A stretch of 64,000 nt of DNA from Leguminivora glycinivorella (lineage: Eukaryota > Arthropoda > Insecta > Lepidoptera > Tortricidae). The notes under the pieces are model-generated. The model made no database searches, was not told the DNA's origin, and worked only from the letters and a program-made list of their open reading frames with translations. Below are positions 32,201 to 46,000 of the stretch, in pieces (positions within the stretch are counted from its first letter, which is position 1; the number at the start of each line of letters is the position of its first letter). The translations under genes were made by a program, and so were the position numbers. Location: assembly GCF_023078275.1 (NCBI RefSeq), contig NC_062974.1, forward strand, positions 28,167,033 to 28,231,032, in the 5' to 3' direction.

Positions 32201-35200
32201 GTAATTATCTCATAATGGCGAATATGCACGTAACTCTAAAATGGCCACAATATATTTATTTGTAATCTTTAATTGCTAAAAAACATACGTTTACAAAATA
32301 CTTTCGAAATTTGTCGTAATTAATAGTGAAAATCAAATTTTAATTTGACTTTTCAAAAAGTGGCTTTTTTAAATCCCGCACAAATTCTTAAAATGCAACG
32401 TGACTTAACCTCTGCAAGTGGGAGCGAGAAACAGTCATTCTTTTCTCGCTCCCACTCGTGTGTATGGCCAGGCGTGTGACGTCAGAGTACACTCGATCGA
32501 GCGCGCCAAAATGGCCGCGTTTAAATTGCCCGTAAATGATAGTGGTTTTAATTTTATTTTTTCTAGTTTCTTAGTTTATATTTTGCATGTGTAATATTTA
32601 TTTTTAGTAATGTAGTTTATGTAACTAGCAGAATCTAAAAAATCATGCATATTCCCTATTAAATTCGTGCCAGCACTTGTGAACCACGCCATGCTGGAAG
32701 TAATAGTACATTGTGCAACAAGGGAAGTTGAATATTACTAACGAGAGTAAGTTAAATCGCGACGGCTTGCCGGAGCGATTTAAAGACTCGAGTTAGTAAT
32801 ATTCATACTCCCCGAGTTACACACAATGTTTTTCATCACATTCGCAATGTAAAACATATGTAAATAGATGTAAAAAAGTCAAGTACGGTACAAGAAATTT
32901 CATTATTCCCTTGGGAGAACGATTTTTCTATAACTCACGTTCCGCCTGCGTACAATAGCACATTTAGGGCCCATTTAAACGGTACGAGAACTCGCATACG
33001 AGTTTTATTACATTTCGGTACCTATTTGATGGCTGTGCAAAATTGTATGTAATCTCAACAACCCGCAATGTAACTAAAATCGCATGCGAGTTCGCACGCC
33101 GTCTAAATCAGGCCTTAAAGTGCGGGTATGATGTAAAACATATTAGACTCACGGCCATATCTCGTGTCGCGACACGCCGCCGTTCCCCACGATGCCCTGG
33201 ATGGTGTCCGAGTGGTAGTTCTCCAGGAAGCGCGCCGTATCAGTTGTCTCACTAGCAGCACATAGCATTATGAACATGTATCGTGGTACTCACGGCCATA
33301 TCTCGTGTCGCGACACGCCGCCGTTCCCCACGATGCCCTGGATGGTGTCCGAGTGGTAGTTCTCCAGGAAGCGCGCCGTATCAGTTGTCTCACTAGCAGC
33401 ACATAGCATTATGAACATGTATCGTGGTACTCACGGCCATATCTCGTGTCGCGACACGCCGCCGTTCCCCACGATGCCCTGGATGGTGTCCGAGTGGTAG
33501 TTCTCCAGGAAGCGCGCCGTATCAGTTGTCTCACTAGCAGCACATAGCATTATGAACATGTATCGTGGTACTCACGGCCATATCTCGTGTCGCGACACGC
33601 CGCCGTTCCCCACGATGCCCTGGATGGTGTCCGAGTGGTAGTTCTCCAGGAAGCGCGCCGTATCAGTTGTCTCACTAGCAGCACATAGCATTATGAACAT
33701 GTATCGTGGTACTCACGGCCATATCTCGTGTCGCGACACGCCGCCGTTCCCCACGATGCCCTGGATGGTGTCCGAGTGGTAGTTCTCCAGGAAGCGCGCC
33801 GTATCAGTTGTCTCACTAGCAGCACATAGCATTATGAACATGTATCGTGGTACTCACGGCCATATCTCGTGTCGCGACACGCCGCCGTTCCCCACGATGC
33901 CCTGGATGGTGTCCGAGTGGTAGTTCTCCAGGAAGCGCGCCGTATCAGTTGTCTCACTAGCAGCACATAGCATTATGAACATGTATCGTGGTACTCACGG
34001 CCATATCTCGTGTCGCGACACGCCGCCGTTCCCCACGATGCCCTGGATGGTGTCCGAGTGGTAGTTCTCCAGGAAGCGCGCCGTATCAGTTGTCTCACTA
34101 GCAGCACATAGCATTATGAACATGTATCGTGGTACTCACGGCCATATCTCGTGTCGCGACACGCCGCCGTTCCCCACGATGCCCTGGATGGTGTCCGAGT
34201 GGTAGTTCTCCAGGAAGCGCGCCGTATCAGTTGTCTCACTAGCAGCACATAGCATTATGAACATGTATCGTGGTACTCACGGCCATATCTCGTGTCGCGA
34301 CACGCCGCCGTTCCCCACGATGCCCTGGATGGTGTCCGAGTGGTAGTTCTCCAGGAAGCGCGCCGTATCAGTTGTCTCACTAGCAGCACATAGCATTATG
34401 AACATGTATCGTGGTACTCACGGCCATATCTCGTGTCGCGACACGCCGCCGTTCCCCACGATGCCCTGGATGGTGTCCGAGTGGTAGTTCTCCAGGAAGC
34501 GCGCCGTATCAGTTGTCTCACTAGCAGCACATAGCATTATGAACATGTATCGTGGTACTCACGGCCATATCTCGTGTCGCGACACGCCGCCGTTCCCCAC
34601 GATGCCCTGGATGGTGTCCGAGTGGTAGTTCTCCAGGAAGCGCGCCCAGCGCGTCAGCTCCTGCCCGACCTGCGTCCACGACAACTCGCTGGAAGACACA
34701 CTGGGATTTATTCTAAGGAAGGTTTATTTTGTAGCAGCAGTTTCAATTACTAAGGGCCACTTGCACCAACGAACCCTACCATTTTATATGGAATTTGACA
34801 GATGACAGCCCACTAACCCTCAGGTTGGTACAAATGGGCCTAAGTAATGGGGTGGCCCCAGTATAAGTATAGGTATTCAACAGAAGTGACATCATAAAAT
34901 TAAAGTTAAATTCTGTTTTTTTTTTTTGGCCCGACACGCTCTTGGCCGGTTTTTTTCTTATACTTTAGCTGTCTATACGGAGTTACATATGTCTTTGATG
35001 TAAGTAAGAATTTAGAATGTCGGCGTATTGTGAACATCAAAGGAGTGAGCCTTCTGTACTTGTACTATTATATATTCTGTGGCAGTAGCGACTTACTCCT
35101 TGGTGAACTTGAAGTCGTTCTCCTGCTCCTGCTGGCAGTAGTCCACAGCTTGCATCAGCATCAGGCTCCGAGTGCCCGCGGGGACCCTGCAATGTAAGCC

Positions 35201-36989
35201 AACGTTAGTCCGTTTTCACATTTCCGATCCGTTATCCGATGTCGGAAGTATTTCAATGTAAAAAATCCAAGATGGCGCCTGTAATGTATGGGATATCGGT
35301 CCTACATCCGAATGTGAAAACGCACTTGCGGTCCGTCCTATGTAATTATCCCCAGGTACTTGCATAGGTAAAAGTGGCCACCTTCATTTTAGACAAGTTT
35401 TTGAGGATAGCTATACTGTTTTATATAATATATAGATATGTTTTGTTAGCGACTGATGTAGAAATATTTCTGAAACAAGAACAATTTACAACTATAACCT
35501 AATCACAAAATTAAAATTTAGAAAAAAAACCCCGACATATATACTACGACCTACGTCGGTGGCAAACAAGCAAAAGCCGCCTGATAAAAAGCGGTCACCG
35601 TAACCTATGGACGCCTGCAACTCAAGGAGTGTCACAATGCGCGTTGCCAAACCATTAAAAACTTGTACACTCCCTTTTGCTGTGTTAAGTACACAGCAAA
35701 AGGGAGTGTACAAGTACACAGCAAAAGGGAGTGTGCTAAGAACACTCCCGACTAACTCAGCTTTCAAACAAAAAAAAACTAAATCTAAATCGGCTCATCC
35801 GTAAAGGACCTACGATGCCACAGACAGACACACACACAAACAGACAAATAGACAGACAGACACACACGTCAAACTTATAACACATTGTGCAACAAGGGGA
35901 GGAACTTGAATATTACTAACGAGAGACTCGAGTTAGTAATATTTATACGTCCCGAGTTACACACAATGTTTTTCATCACACCTTCATTATAAAAAGTATG
36001 CAAAAAGGTAAAAAAGAGTTGAATACAGTACTATAAATTTCTTAACTTATTCTATAACTCAGAACGATTTTTCTATAACTCACGCTCCGCCTGCGTGCAA
36101 TAGCACATTTAGTATGCGAGTGTGATGAAAAATATGTAATCTTGAAGATATAATATGAAGAACTTGACACGACTTGTTTATTAATATCGTCAACAGATGG
36201 CGCTGGGAGCGAGATAGATCGCGCAAGCGTTTGGATTTTGTAGGGTATAGACCCCGTGTGGAGAAAACGCTCTAACATACGGTTACTCACGTTCGCGAAA
36301 ATTGCGACATGTTTCGAAGATTTTTGAGTATCACTGGTTATTATACTATAACCTCAGTGATAATAATTATTACTTAGAAACATGCAATAGTAGAAGTTAG
36401 AAACGAGTGGCGATAAATTAAAACACGACCGAACGGAGTGTTTTAAATTGACACGAGTTACGAATTACCTTTTCGCAAGACGTTTTTCAGTACAGATGGC
36501 TCTCCGAAGTTTCGACCTGACAATAAATTAACCACTTCTCGCACTAGTGCGTAAATCCATCCATCTGTACTGAAAAATATTACTAACACCCGTTGACCTA
36601 TGTTTTAGGTAAGTTTCATTCACTTTTGAACCTCAGTTTTGACAACTTGGTCTACATTCTTAATGTGCTCTGTGCGTGCGGTATCAGTAGTGAGTGTAGG
36701 CTCGTTGGGTGGACGACATCCGGAAAATTACGTACAACTGGATGAGACGAGCCCTGTAGGCCTAGCACATGATGGCCGCGGGAGTATGTCGCCGCGAGAC
36801 AGATGACACGTCTTTGTCTAATAGTATTAATGACATAAGGACAGGTAGTCTATCTCGCGGCGACATACTCCCGCGGCCATCATGTGCTAGGCCTGCAGAA
36901 GCGAGAAGTGGCGTACTATTGTCCCGGAGCTGTAAGTTCCTCTTTTTTAACCCCCGACGCAAAAACGACGGGGTGTTATAAGTTGGACG

Positions 36990-37020
<31 letters not shown>

Positions 37021-40000
37021 GTGTGTGTCTGTCTGTGGCATCGTAGCTCCCGAACGGATAAACCGATTTCGATTTAGTTTTTTTGTTTGAAAGCACATTT
37101 GTTTTGAAGTATGTTGCGATGTGGCTAAGACGTATCGTTTGCCAAATCTAGCGGTTATTTACGAATTGATTGAATCAATTAGGCCCTATGTACAAGGAGG
37201 CGCTTAAACAAAACGGTCACCGACCGGGTGGCTCCTGTGGTAATATAATACTCTATGTGGAGTGTACACACCGCTGTAGGGCCTGGGGACTGAAGCAGGT
37301 GTCGGCCAGGAAGCGCAGCAGCTCCTTCTTGGCGAGCTTGTTGAAGTAGCTCGCGCACTGCCGGTAGCGCTGCATCCACTTGTTGTTGCTACAGACCGGG
37401 TGGCTCCTGTGGTAATATAATACTCTATGTGGAGTGTACACACCGCTGTAGGGCCTGGGGACTGAAGCAGGTGTCGGCCAGGAAGCGCAGCAGCTCCTTC
37501 TTGGCGAGCTTGTTGAAGTAGCTCGCGCACTGCCGGTAGCGCTGCATCCACTTGTTGTTGCTACAGACCGGGTGGCTCCTGTGGTAATATAATACTCTAT
37601 GTGGAGTGTACACACCGCTGTAGGGCCTGGGGACTGAAGCAGGTGTCGGCCAGGAAGCGCAGCAGCTCCTTCTTGGCGAGCTTGTTGAAGTAGCTCGCGC
37701 ACTGCCGGTAGCGCTGCATCCACTTGTTGTTGCTACAGACCCGGGGGCTCCTGTGGTAATATAATACTCTATGTGGAGTGTACACACCGCTGTAGGGCCT
37801 GGGGACTGAAGCAGGTGTCGGCCAGGAAGCGCAGCAGCTCCTTCTTGGCGAGCTTGTTGAAGTAGCTCGCGCACTGCCGGTAGCGCTGCATCCACTTGTT
37901 GTTGCTACAGACCGGGTGGCTCCTGTGGTAATATAATACTCTATGTGGAGTGTACACACCGCTGTAGGGCCTGGGGACTGAAGCAGGTGTCGGCCAGGAA
38001 GCGCAGCAGCTCCTTCTTGGCGAGCTTGTTGAAGTAGCTCGCGCACTGCCGGTAGCGCTGCATCCACTTGTTGTTGCTACAGACCCGGTGGCTCCTGTGG
38101 TAATATAATACTCTATGTGGAGTGTACACACCGCTGTAGGGCCTGGGGACTGAAGCAGGTGTCGGCCAGGAAGCGCAGCAGCTCCTTCTTGGCGAGCTTG
38201 TTGAAGTAGCTCGCGCACTGCCGGTAGCGCTGCATCCACTTGTTGTTGCTACAGACCGGGTGGCTCCTGTGGTAATATAATACTCTATGTGGAGTGTACA
38301 CACCGCTGTAGGGCCTGGGGACTGAAGCAGGTGTCGGCCAGGAAGCGCAGCAGCTCCTTCTTGGCGAGCTTGTTGAAGTAGCTCGCGCACTGCCGGTAGC
38401 GCTGCATCCACTTGTTGTTGCTACAGACCGGGTGGCTCCTGTGGTAATATAATACTCTATGTGGAGTGTACACACCGCTGTAGGGCCTGGGGACTGAAGC
38501 AGGTGTCGGCCAGGAAGCGCAGCAGCTCCTTCTTGGCGAGCTTGTTGAAGTAGCTCGCGCACTGCCGGTAGCGCTGCATCCACTTGTTGTTGCTACAGAC
38601 CGGGTGGCTCCTGTGGTAATATAATACTCTATGTGGAGTGTACACACCGCTGTAGGGCCTGGGGACTGAAGCAGGTGTCGGCCAGGAAGCGCAGCAGCTC
38701 CTTCTTGGCGAGCTTGTTGAAGTAGCTCGCGCACTGCCGGTAGCGCTGCATCCACTTGTTGTTGCTACAGACCGGGTGGCTCCTGTGGTAATATAATACT
38801 CTATGTGGAGTGTACACACCGCTGTAGGGCCTGGGGACTGAAGCAGGTGTCGGCCAGGAAGCGCAGCAGCTCCTTCTTGGCGAGCTTGTTGAAGTAGCTC
38901 GCGCACTGCCGGTAGCGCTGCATCCACTTGTTGTTGCTACAGACCCGGGGGCTCCTGTGGTAATATAATACTCTATGTGGAGTGTACACACCGCTGTAGG
39001 GCCTGGGGACTGAAGCAGGTGTCGGCCAGGAAGCGCAGCAGCTCCTTCTTGGCGAGCTTGTTGAAGTAGCTCGCGCACTGCCGGTAGCGCTGCATCCACT
39101 TGTTGTTGCTACAGACCCGGGGGCTCCTGTGGTAATATAATACTCTATGTGGAGTGTACACACCGCTGTAGGGCCTGGGGACTGAAGCAGGTGTCGGCCA
39201 GGAAGCGCAGCAGCTCCTTCTTGGCGAGCTTGTTGAAGTAGCTCGCGCACTGCCGGTAGCGCTGCATCCACTTGTTGTTGCTACAGACCGGGTGGCTCCT
39301 GTGGTAATATAATACTCTATGTGGAGTGTACACACCGCTGTAGGGCCTGGGGACTGAAGCAGGTGTCGGCCAGGAAGCGCAGCAGCTCCTTCTTGGCGAG
39401 CTTGTTGAAGTAGCTCGCGCACTGCCGGTAGCGCTGCATCCACTTGTTGTTGCTACAGACCCGGGGGCTCCTGTGGTAATATAATACTCTATGTGGAGTG
39501 TACACACCGCTGTAGGGCCTGGGGACTGAAGCAGGTGTCGGCCAGGAAGCGCAGCAGCTCCTTCTTGGCGAGCTTGTTGAAGTAGCTCGCGCACTGCCGG
39601 TAGCGCTGCATCCACTTGTTGTTGCTACAGACCGGGTGGCTCCTGTGGTAATATAATACTCTATGTGGAGTGTACACACCGCTGTAGGGCCTGGGGACTG
39701 AAGCAGGTGTCGGCCAGGAAGCGCAGCAGCTCCTTCTTGGCGAGCTTGTTGAAGTAGCTCGCGCACTGCCGGTAGCGCTGCATCCACTTGTTGTTGCTAC
39801 AGACCCGGGGGCTCCTGTGGTAATATAATACTCTATGTGGAGTGTACACACCGCTGTAGGGCCTGGGGACTGAAGCAGGTGTCGGCCAGGAAGCGCAGCA
39901 GCTCCTTCTTGGCGAGCTTGTTGAAGTAGCTCGCGCACTGCCGGTAGCGCTGCATCCACTTCTTGTTGCTACAGACCCGGGGGCTCCTGTGGTAATATAA

Positions 40001-43000
40001 TACTCTATGTGGAGTGTACACACCGCTGTAGGGCCTGGGGACTGAAGCAGGTGTCGGCCAGGAAGCGCAGCAGCTCCTTCTTGGCGAGCTTGTTGAAGTA
40101 GCTCGCGCACTGCCGGTAGCGCTGCATCCACTTCTTGTTGCTACAGACCCGGGGGCTCCTGTGGTAATATAATACTCTATGTGGAGTGTACACACCGCTG
40201 TAGGGCCTGGGGACTGAAGCAGGTGTCGGCCAGGAAGCGCAGCAGCTCCTTCTTGGCGAGCTTGTTGAAGTAGCTCGCGCACTGCCGGTAGCGCTGCATC
40301 CACTTGTTGTTGCTACAGACCGGGTGGCTCCTGTGGTAATATAATACTCTATGTGGAGTGTACACACCGCTGTAGCGCCTGGGGACTGAAGCAGGTGTCG
40401 GCCAGGAAGCGCAGCAGCTCCTTCTTGGCGAGCTTGTTGAAGTAGCTCGCGCACTGCCGGTAGCGCTGCATCCACTTGTTGTTGCTACAGACCGGGTGGC
40501 TCCTGTGGTAATATAATACTCTATGTGGAGTGTACACACCGCTGTAGGGCCTGGGGACTGAAGCAGGTGTCGGCCAGGAAGCGCAGCAGCTCCTTCTTGG
40601 CGAGCTTGTTGAAGTAGCTCGCGCACTGCCGGTAGCGCTGCATCCACTTGTTGTTGCTACAGACCGGGTGGCTCCTGTGGTAATATAATACTCTATGTGG
40701 AGTGTACACACCGCTGTAGCGCCTGGGGACTGAAGCAGGTGTCGGCCAGGAAGCGCAGCAGCTCCTTCTTGGCGAGCTTGTTGAAGTAGCTCGCGCACTG
40801 CCGGTAGCGCTGCATCCACTTGTTGTTGCTACAGACCGGGTGGCTCCTGTGGTAATATAATACTCTATGTGGAGTGTACACACCGCTGTAGGGCCTGGGG
40901 ACTGAAGCAGGTGTCGGCCAGGAAGCGCAGCAGCTCCTTCTTGGCGAGCTTGTTGAAGTAGCTCGCGCACTGCCGGTAGCGCTGCATCCACTTGTTGTTG
41001 CTACAGACCGGGTGGCTCCTGTGGTAATATAATACTCTATGTGGAGTGTACACACCGCTGTAGGGCCTGGGGACTGAAGCAGGTGTCGGCCAGGAAGCGC
41101 AGCAGCTCCTTCTTGGCGAGCTTGTTGAAGTAGCTCGCGCACTGCCGGTAGCGCTGCATCCACTTGTTGTTGCTACAGACCGGGTGGCTCCTGTGGTAAT
41201 ATAATACTCTATGTGGAGTGTACACACCGCTGTAGGGCCTGGGGACTGAAGCAGGTGTCGGCCAGGAAGCGCAGCAGCTCCTTCTTGGCGAGCTTGTTGA
41301 AGTAGCTCGCGCACTGCCGGTAGCGCTGCATCCACTTGTTGTTGCTACAGACCGGGTGGCTCCTGTGGTAATATAATACTCTATGTGGAGTGTACACACC
41401 GCTGTAGCGCCTGGGGACTGAAGCAGGTGTCGGCCAGGAAGCGCAGCAGCTCCTTCTTGGCGAGCTTGTTGAAGTAGCTCGCGCACTGCCGGTAGCGCTG
41501 CATCCACTTGTTGTTGCTACAGACCGGGTGGCTCCTGTGGTAATATAATACTCTATGTGGAGTGTACACACCGCTGTAGGGCCTGGGGACTGAAGCAGGT
41601 GTCGGCCAGGAAGCGCAGCAGCTCCTTCTTGGCGAGCTTGTTGAAGTAGCTCGCGCACTGCCGGTAGCGCTGCATCCACTTGTTGTTGCTACAGACCGGG
41701 TGGCTCCTGTGGTAATATAATACTCTATGTGGAGTGTACACACCGCTGTAGGGCCTGGGGACTGAAGCAGGTGTCGGCCAGGAAGCGCAGCAGCTCCTTC
41801 TTGGCGAGCTTGTTGAAGTAGCTCGCGCACTGCCGGTAGCGCTGCATCCACTTCTTGTTGCTCACAGACCCGGTGCTCGGCTCCTACGGACAATAATATT
41901 ATTCATTTAACATACATTTTTTTGCACTCACTCACTGTTGAGTAAAAGCCTCCCCTGTTTTCCGCTAGTCGTCACCGCTACGTGCATATTCCTGCGGCGG
42001 AGCGGCGGCGGCGGCTGGTGAAAATTTCTGCTAGGCAACACTGAGCAAAAAGAAACCTACCTTAACATTAGGTACTTTACTAGTAGGTATCTAATCAATT
42101 TTAGGCAAGCCTGTGGGAATCGGCTTATGTGGACCAGCCGCCACTGATATTCCTACCAGCCGCCACAAAATATGTACGGGCCAGTTAGTCCGTACACTTG
42201 CTTGAGATGGTTGAGTGCGTTGAGAGATGATGAAGAGATGGAGTTATGTTATACTGGTTTATTTCACCTTAAAATGGTTACACTAGGCAACTTAATTGGC
42301 AGTTCCTTTAGTTGATGATTATCGTAAGAGAGCTAGGTACGCACTAAATTTACCTTTACTTAAAATAATAAATTACGGCTCGGCCTTAAGTAGGTTGCAG
42401 CGTAAACGGAAAAATGTGCAGTTGCTAGACTGTACATGCTGGCAACCCCAAAAGAGAGAGAAAAAGTTAAGATAAATTTCAACAAGAGGAAAAGCCATTA
42501 CAAATAAATCAAGAAATCCAATTAATCAAAGTCGAATGACACGTTGTCCTTGGTTGCGAGGCGACGGCTCGGGCGTGGCGCGAGGTGGCTCGCTGGTCTC
42601 GCACCGGTTTGTGGTTGTGGCTGGCTTTTCTCTTCTGGCATCGGTTGAAGTTCGATATCCTCGTAGTGTGGCCTTACTGATTGTAGTGAGCATTGTTTGC
42701 GCTTCTTTAGCTTGCACAGATCGGGATAGCATCTTCCCACTCCCCAAAAGACAGCAGCAGATATGACAGCGGCCAGCAAGGCATAGCTGATAGTATATTG
42801 ATGAATATCGTGGGTAGTTAAAGTTGTTTGGAAACCTTGTTCCTTGTTCTTCTGGAACTGTATTCTATTATCCACTTCTTCTACATCGGTGTCCTTGTGT
42901 TTACGTTCAGTATGGTAAAGATGTGGTATGTTGTGGTAGGTCAGATTTGCAATCCGATTAATGGATGATGTTACTGAGGGCACGTTTATCTCATAGTCCA

Positions 43001-46000
43001 TCTTCATCTTGCTGTTGTATTGGTTTAGTGAATGTATAGTTAGGTATTTAGATTGCAGTATGCAACCTTGTGCTAAAGTGACTATCCCGGATGACGTCAT
43101 AGTGTGTGACGTCACATCTTGTTCACATATGGCTCGTAGCGTGCAGGTATCGCAGCAAATGGCAAGCCAAGCGTTTGGTGAGTGCAACTCGATCCAGGCG
43201 TTCTGACATGACGTATGCGCTACGTCACATGGTGTACTCGTGCGATGACTTATTAGTTTTGCTTCGCATGGAATGTTTTCATTGTGAAGGTTAAACACTG
43301 GCAAGTTTTTGTTGCATATGAAAGTTTCTAGTTTCAACTGTACGCATTCTTGAAGGTCCTCTTCTTTAAAGGATATGTAGGTATTTTTCTGCAGGTTAAC
43401 GGCTATATAACGGGCACTTGTTTGCACGATGACAGTGTCTTGAGTTGTTTTGATGGGCAGCGGTATAGCACGATGTAACGTATAGTCTTCATCTGAAATT
43501 AGAGGAATGTGAAGTTCGAAGAAGAAATAAGTGTCGGTGACTCGAGCTTTAACGTACAGTAGTTTGTAGAGGTCCTTGATGTCTTCTCGTATGTTGTGAA
43601 CAGGTAAAGATATGGTTCTTGGCAGCTTGCCAGCGATAATGTTCATTTGCTCGATTAGGCTGACCGGCGTCACAAGGTGGACGTCGATATGGCCCTTGTA
43701 GACATCAGTTAGGGTGTTGAATAGCATTTCCTGCATGTTCTTTAGATTGTTGATGAGTAGGTAGGCTGATAGTGAAGCCGAATTAAAGTAGCTCGTGGCC
43801 ATGGCGATTTCCACTGCTGACTCAATTTTTGCTATGTTGATATTCGTTTCGTTCATGAAGGTCTCTATAACGTTGAATTGTTGTTGGATGTTAACTTCAT
43901 TTTTCTTTAGCACCTTGTTTTCTAGTTCGACGATAGTTGTTTGATTCTTGATGAGTTCGAGTAGGTAGTTTTCATTGTCATGTACGGCTTCTATGTCGTT
44001 TTTGTATTTTTCGGCAAAACGTTGATCCAGGATTCCGAATAAACTATTAGCTAAATACCCAACCCCGTCGGCTAGTCCTCGTTTCTTCCTGTCGGTTAGA
44101 TGCTTGTGAGGGGCGAGCAGCATAGAGTTGTAGTATTGCAGGAGATCCATTTCGTGGTACAGTTGGTTGAGAGTAGTTTTGCAATATCTTGGGTCCGTCT
44201 TCGCACACCAGTCTTCCACCCCATGTAGGTATGTTTCAATGCGACGAACTCCTTCCCAATAGTTAGTTAGGTTGTAATACATAAGTAATGTCCATTTATT
44301 ATGTATTACTTGTACCTTGCCGATTGTATCATAATATATCGGTCGCTCGGGTTCAAGGTTCGTAATATGTGCCGACGTCGACGCGCTGGCGGCGTGCGAC
44401 CCTGATATAGCGCACATGGTTATAAAAGTTGTAAACAATGTTACGAAGGATAGCTTGGCGGTTTTATTTCTTCTAGGATATCTTGTAGATTTCTTAGTGT
44501 TGCCTCGTTCAGATTCGTTGTTTTCCAATGATTGCTCAGTGTGGCTTGTCGATGGCTTGTCCTCGAGTTCAGCCCTTGGTTTCATCGGCAAGGGTGAAAG
44601 TTTGACAACAGGGCGCTTGAAAGTCCCGTTTCGAGTTTGTATAGTTGTTACGCGAGTTAGGCCGTCGCGCCCAGGGTGAACCTCTACGACGCGGCCGAGT
44701 GCCCATTTTGCCGGAGGTAAATTGTCCTCCTTTACAAGAACAATGTCATCCTTTTCAATATTTTGAGTTGGTTTGTTCCATTTGCTTCGACGCTGAAGTT
44801 GAGTTAGATAATCATATGACCAAGCTTTCCAGAATCGTTGCGTCATATGTTGAATAAGCTGCCATCTGCGGCGCAGATCGATGTGTTTGGTGTCACTGTA
44901 ATCCGAGTGCGGCAGTGACAACGTAGCTGACCCGGTCAAAAAATGTCCTGGAGTTAGACAGTTATAGTATTCATCGATGTCTTCTGTAAGAGGACAAAGC
45001 GGTCTTGAGTTTAGACAAGCTTCTATCTTCGCCAGCAGAGAGATAAACTCTTCGAATGTAAGTTTCTGCTCCCCAAGGACTCTTTTTAGGTGATATTTCA
45101 AGGATTTCACGGCGGCCTCCCAAATTCCCCCACCACTAGGCCATGCGGGAGCATTGAAGTGCCATTCCACTTCCAGTTTTCCAATTTCATCAAAAAAGCT
45201 TGAGTTTGACAGTGTTTGCTTGAATTGTTCAAATTCTTGACGTATAATCTTCGATGCGCCGATAAAGTTGGTGCCGCAGTCAGAGTAAACATGTTTAGGC
45301 GTGCCTCGGCGGGCACATAATCTCTCAAAAGCAGCCAAAAATGTTTCAGCGCTCATGTCCGAAGTAAGTTCTATGTGTACAGCCTTCGTGGCCAGACACA
45401 CGAAGATAACTATGTATCCCTTCGATGTTTTCACACCTCGCCCTTTGTTAATTTTGACTTCTACGCTACCAGTGAAATCTACACCAGTGTGCGTGAATGG
45501 CCTTGATGGGATAGTTCTTTGCGGGGTAAGTCCGCCATCAGCTGATGGGTGGTTGACGGCTTGAATCGGTGGCAGCGAACGCAATGTTGCAGTTGATATT
45601 TTACCGCCCTGTTGCCGCTTATGATCCAGTAACGTTGTCTTATGTAGTTAAGGGTTAGGCGCGCCCCGCCATGTAATGTTGCCCTGTGCCCGTGATGAAT
45701 GACGAGATGAGTCATACGCCCTTTTTTGGGTAAGATAATTGGATTTTTCATTCCAGAGGGCAAGTTAGAGTTATTCAACCGTCCGCCAACCCGAATCAAT
45801 TTCCTTTCGTCTAGGTAAGGCTTCAGTTTGTATATGCAGCTGTGGGTTGGAATAGGTTTATTTTTAAACAGTAGTTTATATTCGTCAGGAAATGCCTCCT
45901 TTTGTGCGCAGCTGGTTAAATATTCATTTGCAGCGATTAGCTCCTTAGTAGTTATATAGTTGGTGTCGGCTTTCTGCTTACGTCGCAAGTTTGTAATAAA

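Larger units (their letters stand above)
31869..33148. other. NBAS intron I-J, repeat-bearing part
   Basis: It contains a 15-base hairpin (AGTGGGAGCGAGAAA near 32414, mirrored near 32440), a foldback element with TTGAATATTACTAACGAGAG at about 32725-32845, and an inverted element at 32967-33118. No gene. Confidence 0.55.
35187..37209. other. NBAS intron G-H, repeat-rich
   Basis: In order it holds an inverted element (35207-35330), a GGTGGCAAACAAGCA repeat (35558-35640), a direct repeat of TACACAGCAAAAGGGAGTGT near 35690-35732, an inverted CCCCCGAC element (35741-35885), a foldback element (35881-35972), a CCATCTGTACTGAAA element (36388-36577), an inverted element (36752-36896) and another CCCCCGAC element (36948-37093). 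No gene. Confidence 0.6.

Noticed and set aside
37179..41893. Twenty-odd overlapping frames of about 156 residues starting MDAALPAVRELL
   Set aside because: They are read-through of non-coding frames across the 172-bp units. The real coding frame in each unit is the 45-codon NBAS exon, closed by splice sites and a TAG in the spacer.
44416..44857. Plus-strand frames opposite the Bel/Pao element
   Set aside because: They are shadows of the minus-strand integrase/envelope frame without family resemblance.
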